DNA of 64,000 bases, from contig CAIIXF020000006.1 in NCBI GenBank assembly GCA_903813345.2, positions 39,938,848 to 40,002,847 of the forward strand, written 5' to 3'. Of this stretch, positions 61,801 to 64,000 are shown piece after piece. The translations under genes and the position numbers were made by a program. The notes beneath the pieces were generated by a model that saw only the letters and a program-made list of their open reading frames with translations, did not search any database and was not told where the DNA came from. Every line of letters begins with the position of its first letter. Positions within the stretch are counted from its first letter, which is position 1. Source of the DNA: Owenia fusiformis. Lineage: Eukaryota; Annelida; Polychaeta; Sabellida; Oweniidae.

Positions 61801-63329
61801 ATGGAATGCTAATCAGTGATGTAAGATCTTTAAAGATGAGAATGACCTTCTCCAAGTTGTTCAATCGACCATGCGTGACATGTTCTCAAATGGGTTCACT
61901 CATGTGTCATGGATACAGAGTGTTACTCTTCTACTGACCAAATAGGAGCCTATTTTTCAAAGTACATAGGATACATAGGAATATCAAATTATGTAAAACA
62001 AATGTAATTCCCACCAGTTGTTGCATTTTAACTTTGATATGGGATGTACAAAATGCTTATTGTCTCTTTCTGTCTTAATGTAACTTTCTGCGTGGAATGT
62101 TGCCCCGGGTATTGTGATGTTATGTTACCATAGCAACCATAACTCTACCCAAGTTACATAGTTTTTGTCGAAACTTTGCAGTTTTAGTAACGATACATGA
62201 AAATACATTATGTAAAATTTTGAAGACGATTGATGCATATTTAACAAAATGCCAGCACCAGTCTTGTTACTTTTGGAACACCCTGTATTATTGTATATTT
62301 AACTATACTATTATTATTAACTATACGTTGTAAGAGGCGTGTTTCCTCCAGTTAACTCGTGATTGAACCTCGTCATAAATACTTTACATATAGTAGCACA
62401 CAGCACCCATAAGTGGACATTTCCAAAATAGTGCATGTATCAACAAAAATTAACGGATTGTTGATATCTTATTGAACATCAAAAACGCATTTTCAAACGC
62501 ATCTAATTTTCTCATATAAGTAATGCCTGGGTCACATTTGCTCCGATCCATCGGCCGGCGTCCGACATAGTCTCATTTGGGGGATTCCTTGTTACAACGT
62601 GTTCTATAGGCACGTGACTCATCGACCTTGACCATGTTGTTGTACATACTTCAATACAACCCACCTGAGACTGTGTTGTATAGGTACCCTGGTGTGTCTC
62701 AAAATACAGTTCTCCAACCCATTTACATAATTTGGGTGATTCGTGTTCCTCTATGAGAGACATCATTGCATCTGGCGATGAGAACTTCACCCTGAAAGCA
62801 AACGAAAGAGAATCGAAAGAGAGAATCGAAACAACCGTTACCGTTGTACGAAGATGGCTGAAGATTCTTCAAGGAACTAATATAATTTTAGGAGGGTTAG
62901 AATTCGACCATTTTCCGTTTTGGTACGTTGATATCTAAAAGTACACTTTATAGATTGTGTAATCTCACCTGTAATCTATTGCCTACGTACATGTGTTTAT
63001 GAAACGGAGTATTCAATTGAAGTCATGACATACAGGGTGACCCCTTTGATTAATTGAACTACACTTCAGGTGCTTAGAGCAAGAGCTTGTATATTTGTAA
63101 AATTCAAATTCTAAAACTCCAATCGTAAGTTATAAAATAAATATAAATATAAGTGCGAGTGTCACTTTAAAAGTATGAGTTACAGGTGATTTTGTGAAAT
63201 GTCTATATTTATGCAGAGATTCAAATAATTATTTTTGCTTTTAAAACGGGTTTATTTAATTAATGCGTTACTCACCTTGGACAACCATCAGTGTTATGCA
63301 TTCTTTTCAGCTTTTCCACCATGTGTGGG
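49676..63329 (-). CDS. MAN2C1: MAN2C1-type cytosolic alpha-mannosidase, C-terminal 14 exons
   Basis: Joined minus-strand exons are 63329-63276, 62791-62665, 60958-60761, 60078-60048, 59761-59706, 59548-59395, 58950-58758, 55339-55238 (or an upstream acceptor up to 57754), 54499-54430, 53895-53809, 53181-53038, 51335-51226, 50344-50113 and 49891-49676. All junctions are GT-AG with compatible phases, giving 590 residues by the shortest path. They align collinearly with the C-terminal half of animal MAN2C1, a GH38 enzyme that trims free oligomannosides in the cytosol. The metal-site His lies in LLNQFHDV; the beta domains carry [24 protein letters not shown] and NDCKYG. The catalytic-nucleophile exons lie beyond the window. 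Two introns contain junction-derived satellites. The family assignment is secure. Confidence 0.95.
50113..50344 (-). CDS. MAN2C1: MAN2C1 exon ([19 protein letters not shown])
   Basis: 232 nt. [35 protein letters not shown] and LNNPL follow the family almost residue for residue. The donor is AAAAAG/GTATTA. Confidence 0.97.
51036..51235 (-). repeat. 27-bp splice-donor minisatellite in MAN2C1
   Basis: About seven units of 27 bp follow the exon donor without a gap. Each unit fuses about 10 nt of exon end (GGYTATCYTT) to 17 nt of intron start (GTAAGTTATCCATTTGA). Six GT donors result, five with perfect GTAAGT and one GTAAGC; a further copy is mutated to ATAAGT. In the coding frame the first intron codon after the exon leucine is TAA, so skipping the first donor would truncate the protein. 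Confidence 0.93.
51226..51335 (-). CDS. MAN2C1: MAN2C1 exon ([13 protein letters not shown])
   Basis: 110 nt after TTTTTTTAAG. It encodes [20 protein letters not shown] and KYGF...MRLS, and ends TCTTT/GTAAGT. The donor is the first unit of a tandem array. Confidence 0.95.
51356..52955. repeat. Repeat element with GGATAGGAAGG microsatellite
   Basis: TTTCAGACTCCAGATTAAG near 51385 and CATCTGGAGTCTAATAA near 52945 look like element ends. Inside are 20-bp repeats (GCCGAGTCATCCAGAATAA), a long GGATA/GGAAGG microsatellite, and a unique part at 52385-52615 related to 47320-47440. At about 52094-52165 the microsatellite flips strand (TCCTATCC), making a large potential hairpin. Confidence 0.55.
53038..53181 (-). 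CDS. MAN2C1: MAN2C1 exon ([15 protein letters not shown])
   Basis: 144 nt, 48 codons, with [13 protein letters not shown] and [16 protein letters not shown], the most conserved block of the C-terminal beta domain. The donor is GAG/GTAGGC. Confidence 0.97.
53809..53895 (-). CDS. MAN2C1: MAN2C1 exon ([15 protein letters not shown])
   Basis: 87 nt between TTTGTAG and [22 protein letters not shown] matches human EVVLDVGCPYVRFHTE. Confidence 0.93.
54430..54499 (-). CDS. MAN2C1: MAN2C1 exon ([23 protein letters not shown])
   Basis: 70 nt between TTTTAATTAG and GTAAGA. Position and phase fit the family; sequence similarity is modest here. Confidence 0.85.
55238..55339 (-). CDS. MAN2C1: MAN2C1 exon, minimal form at the last acceptor
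   Basis: From the most proximal acceptor (CTATTTCAG before 55339), 102 nt encode [20 protein letters not shown] and [14 protein letters not shown]. The donor is AAG/GTAATA. This aligns without any insertion to GNQFVLF-D-P---DAWDV-DYHLETR of the human protein, so it is the ancestral exon. Using a more distal acceptor adds 69 nt per unit, up to an exon of 2517 nt starting at 57754. Confidence 0.93.
55296..57754 (-). repeat. 69-bp splice-acceptor minisatellite in MAN2C1
   Basis: Thirty-five full units plus the 44-nt exon start make 36 copies. Spacing from first to last acceptor is 2415 bp, exactly 35 x 69, with no indel. Each unit consists of the first 44 nt of the exon (encoding [14 protein letters not shown]) and the last 25 nt of the preceding intron (ending CTATTTCAG or CTATTTTAG). 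Every unit has an acceptor, and the coding frame runs through intron-derived parts (INERDIYFR) with no stop. The 13 upstream units are diverse (INDRD, INDHD, INGPD variants). The rest are almost identical. Confidence 0.97.
58758..58950 (-). CDS. MAN2C1: MAN2C1 exon (ALVTVPAYG ... KMKSNG)
   Basis: 193 nt from [10 protein letters not shown] to SLKMKSNG, ending on AG of an arginine codon before GTACAT. The codon is completed by G or A from whichever repeat acceptor is used downstream, always giving Arg. Confidence 0.93.
59395..59548 (-). CDS. MAN2C1: MAN2C1 exon with lysine-rich insert
   Basis: 154 nt encode [18 protein letters not shown] (human: IVNTLPWKRIEVMAL) and then a strongly basic stretch with PKQKRKKMK. 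That stretch is longer and more basic than the human counterpart. The donor is GTAAGT. Confidence 0.92.
59706..59761 (-). CDS. MAN2C1: MAN2C1 exon ([18 protein letters not shown])
   Basis: 56 nt between CTTTTCTAG and GTAATA. It encodes the helix before the beta domains. Confidence 0.88.
60048..60078 (-). CDS. MAN2C1: MAN2C1 micro-exon ([10 protein letters not shown])
   Basis: 31 nt between TTTTTACAG and GTCAGT. It fits the family segment after NQFHDV...GSS and supplies the phase needed by both neighbours. Confidence 0.85.
60761..60958 (-). CDS. MAN2C1: MAN2C1 exon ([13 protein letters not shown])
   Basis: 198 nt, 66 codons, from IKRENRKGE to GSSINE. This is the alpha-mannosidase middle region. 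The His of QFHDV corresponds to the zinc ligand known from GH38 structures. It ends GAG/GTACGA. Confidence 0.95.
61230..62285. mobile_element. Mariner-like TIR element in a MAN2C1 intron
   Basis: The ends CAGGGTGTTCCAAAAGTAAC are inverted at 62285 and flanked by TA on both sides. Length is 1056 bp. I see no intact transposase. A partial relative lies at 27925-28710. Confidence 0.8.
62665..62791 (-). CDS. MAN2C1: MAN2C1 exon ([16 protein letters not shown])
   Basis: 127 nt after TGCTTTCAG, ending [29 protein letters not shown] is a near-match to the family's WVGELFLELHNGTYTT motif at the end of the catalytic domain. Confidence 0.95.
63276..63329 (-). CDS. MAN2C1: MAN2C1 exon ([17 protein letters not shown])
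   Basis: 54 nt between AATTCTAG and GTGAGT. It encodes the stretch just after the family's glycine-rich GDGGGG loop and matches RLKRLSNTDG of the human protein. Upstream exons were not found before the window edge. Confidence 0.85.
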
Positions 63330-64000
63330 CTAGAATTAGAATATATATAATTTCATTGGTACATACGTAGTAAATAAAGAATATAGGTCAATGTAGTCAA
63401 AATGAAAATTTCCAAAATAATCCCAATTCTATACCAACTTTGCTTAAATGACAATCACAAGATCGAAATCAAACATTAAAAGTCCCTGGTAAAATGGAGC
63501 AATGCAAACTTTAGTTATCCCCGAATCCTCATTTTAGACCATCAAAATGTGAACTTTTCTTATGGATAAATAAGGGTTATGTACTGGGAGGTTTTGGATA
63601 TAAGGTATATCCTGAGGGATATATTTATATCTCCCCGGGCGACCGAAAGGACTCAAATTACTGTCATTTATCCATGTTTTTACAGAATTTCACTCGACTT
63701 TTCAGATTTATTTTTCAATTTTTCGTCTGAAGAATGCATCATTACACTTCACCAAAAATAACAATTATATTGAAAAATTCTCGGGAGCGGGATGGATATA
63801 TCATATCTGCCCGCATTTGTATTACACTTACTATTTCTTATTGTGTTACGTTCTTGATAATTCGTTCATCTTTTTATGATCATTGAATTATATGATAGAT
63901 GTGTATACTTCATTTTAACAACTCGGTATACACAAAGGCACTTTTATAACTATGCATCGCTACCACATACATTTATTTTACGAAGGTGGCCGAAGATGTT

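Overview
This is animal (metazoan) nuclear DNA. It is AT-rich, its genes are split by GT-AG introns, and introns and intergenic DNA are full of transposons, palindromic MITEs and minisatellites. I see no bacterial-style gene structure. A foldback element resembling sea-urchin TU elements suggests a marine invertebrate, perhaps a deuterostome such as an echinoderm or hemichordate. That placement is a guess; the metazoan call is firm.

Layout. (1) About 1-3,584: a tRNA-derived SINE-like sequence, a 0.75-kb MITE and upstream sequence. (2) 3,585-4,489 (+): last exon of a divergent TGF-beta family ligand with prodomain end, furin-type site and a complete seven-cysteine knot. (3) About 5,130-9,400: a 55-bp minisatellite and MITEs. 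(4) 14,389-47,818 (+): a five-exon gene starting with an Akt/PKB-type PH domain but with no recognisable kinase exons before the convergent neighbour; its introns hold most of the mobile elements. (5) 47,990-49,190: a second block of the 55-bp minisatellite between the two convergent genes. (6) 63,329-49,676 (-): the last 14 exons of a MAN2C1-type cytosolic alpha-mannosidase (GH38), reconstructed exon by exon with matching intron phases; the N-terminal half lies beyond the window.

Main discovery. At least three, probably four, tandem arrays in these two genes are seeded on splice junctions, each unit fusing exon edge to intron edge. MAN2C1 has a 69-bp unit (44 nt exon start plus 25 nt intron end) present as 36 exact-length copies, each with its own in-frame 3' splice site. 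MAN2C1 also has a 27-bp unit carrying the 5' splice site of another exon, about seven times. The Akt-like gene has a roughly 60-bp unit carrying the exon 3 donor that fills almost all of intron 3, and three units of about 110 bp abutting the exon 3 acceptor. The 69-bp array could give mannosidases with 0 to 35 extra 23-residue repeats, or could be removed entirely by use of the last acceptor. RNA data would decide.
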